Positions 13,098 through 13,688 of a stretch of DNA of 13,688 bases are shown here, one piece after another. Source of the DNA: Methyloradius sp035460505 (GTDB lineage Bacteria; Pseudomonadota; Gammaproteobacteria; Burkholderiales; Methylophilaceae); NCBI GenBank assembly GCA_035460505.1, contig DATHWP010000061.1, forward strand, positions 1 through 13,688. Reading direction: 5' to 3'. Made by a program: the position numbers and the translations under genes. Each line of letters starts with the position of its first letter. Position 1 is the stretch's first letter. Below the pieces are notes generated by a model. It saw only the letters and a list, made by a program, of their open reading frames with translations, had not been told where the DNA came from and did no database searches.

Positions 13098-13688
13098 ATG
13101 AAAATCACTCTTAAACAGTTTATTACCGCGGCGGTTTTTGTATTCCCGCTAGCGGTAAATGCTGCAGACATTACCCTGCTCAATGTGTCGTACGACCCAA
13201 CACGTGAGCTTTATCAGGACTACAACGCTGCTTTTGCCAAGTATTGGAAAGCTAAAACTGGCGATAACGTCACCGTTAAAGCCTCGCATGGCGGCTCAGG
13301 CAAACAAGGCCGTTCAATTATTGATGGCCTTGAAGCTGACGTAGCCACACTGGCATTGGCTTACGACATTGATGCCTTATACGACAAAGCACGTTTGATC
13401 CCGCAAAACTGGCAGACTCGTTTACCAAACAACAGCACCCCTTACACCTCTACCATCGTATTTTTGGTGCGTAAAGGTAACCCAAAAGGTATTAAGGATT
13501 GGGATGACTTGATCAAACCCGGTGTTTCTGTGATTACGCCTAACCCTAAGACTTCTGGCGGTGCACGCTGGAATTACTTGGCTGCATGGGCTTATGCACA
13601 AAAGCATGACGGCAATGATGAAGCCAAAACCAAACAGTTCTTAAGCAAGTTATTCAAGAACGTGCCTGTGCTGGATTCTGGTGCTCGT
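13098..13688 (+). CDS. sbp: Periplasmic sulfate-binding protein of an ABC transporter, 3' end cut by window edge
   Basis: Solute-binding protein that delivers sulfate (or thiosulfate, if CysP-like) to the CysTWA importer. 197 residues are present of the usual 330-345. The signal peptide is MKITLKQFITAAVFVFPLAV then NAA, with cleavage before ADITLLNVSYD. Family motifs: LLNVSYDPTRELY (27-39), HGGSGKQGRSI (64-74), DVATLALAYDID (81-92), and PNPKTSGGARWNYLAAWAYA (148-167), the last lining the anion site. AAGG lies 6 nt before the ATG. It starts 38 nt after the porin stop with no terminator, so porin and sbp are very probably on one message. cysT, cysW and cysA are expected past the right edge. Sbp and CysP cannot be told apart safely from this half. 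Confidence 0.95.
   Translation, partial: MKITLKQFITAAVFVFPLAVNAADITLLNVSYDPTRELYQDYNAAFAKYWKAKTGDNVTVKASHGGSGKQGRSIIDGLEADVATLALAYDIDALYDKARLIPQNWQTRLPNNSTPYTSTIVFLVRKGNPKGIKDWDDLIKPGVSVITPNPKTSGGARWNYLAAWAYAQKHDGNDEAKTKQFLSKLFKNVPVLDSGAR

Noticed and set aside
1..13688. Mobile element, CRISPR array or phage remnants
   Set aside because: There is no transposase, integrase, terminal repeat pair or regularly spaced repeat, and all genes are intact housekeeping, respiratory or transport genes.

Overview
The window reads as chromosomal DNA of a Gram-negative, respiratory betaproteobacterium with moderate to low GC. The gene families and the orders ilvE / CHCC zinc finger and oscA / porin / sbp suggest a methylotroph-like lineage (Methylophilaceae such as Methylotenera or Methylophilus). 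That placement is inference, because no rRNA or marker gene is present. I see no tRNA, rRNA, insertion sequence, phage gene or CRISPR array.

Region 1 (1-8100, almost all on the minus strand) is a cbb3-type cytochrome oxidase locus. In transcription order it holds a Sco/SenC copper chaperone, then ccoN-ccoO-ccoQ-ccoP (the oxidase), a factor-independent terminator, then ccoG, a fixH-like gene and ccoI (the copper and assembly genes). ccoI runs off the left edge. CcoQ is a 55-aa gene at 4884-5051. A perfect FNR/Anr box (TTGAT-N4-ATCAA) overlaps the stop codon of the sco gene. It lies exactly 32 bp, centre to centre, from a TATCAT -10 element, which is the geometry of a class II FNR-activated promoter. 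Low oxygen should therefore induce the oxidase. Sco delivers copper to CcoN, CcoG reduces copper, CcoI pumps it across the inner membrane and FixH supports assembly.

Region 2 (8100-11150) is housekeeping. It holds ilvE (branched-chain aminotransferase) followed by a small CHCC zinc-finger protein, a convergent murI (glutamate racemase) on the other strand, and a PduO-type cob(I)alamin adenosyltransferase. A 32-bp perfect palindrome serves as a two-way terminator between the zinc-finger gene and murI.

Region 3 (11150-13688, plus strand) looks like a sulfur-starvation cluster. After an extremely AT-rich upstream region come a DUF2292/OscA-type small protein, an OprO/OprP-family porin with an N-terminal coiled coil, and a sulfate-binding periplasmic protein (sbp, cut by the right edge). 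The layout suggests the porin serves sulfate or another sulfur anion, although its family is named for phosphate.

No wholly new system stands out. The points most worth a second look are the FNR box embedded in the sco stop codon, the FixH homologue with extra N-terminal membrane helices, the oscA-porin-sbp arrangement with its AT-rich control region, and the three inverted repeats between the adenosyltransferase gene and oscA.
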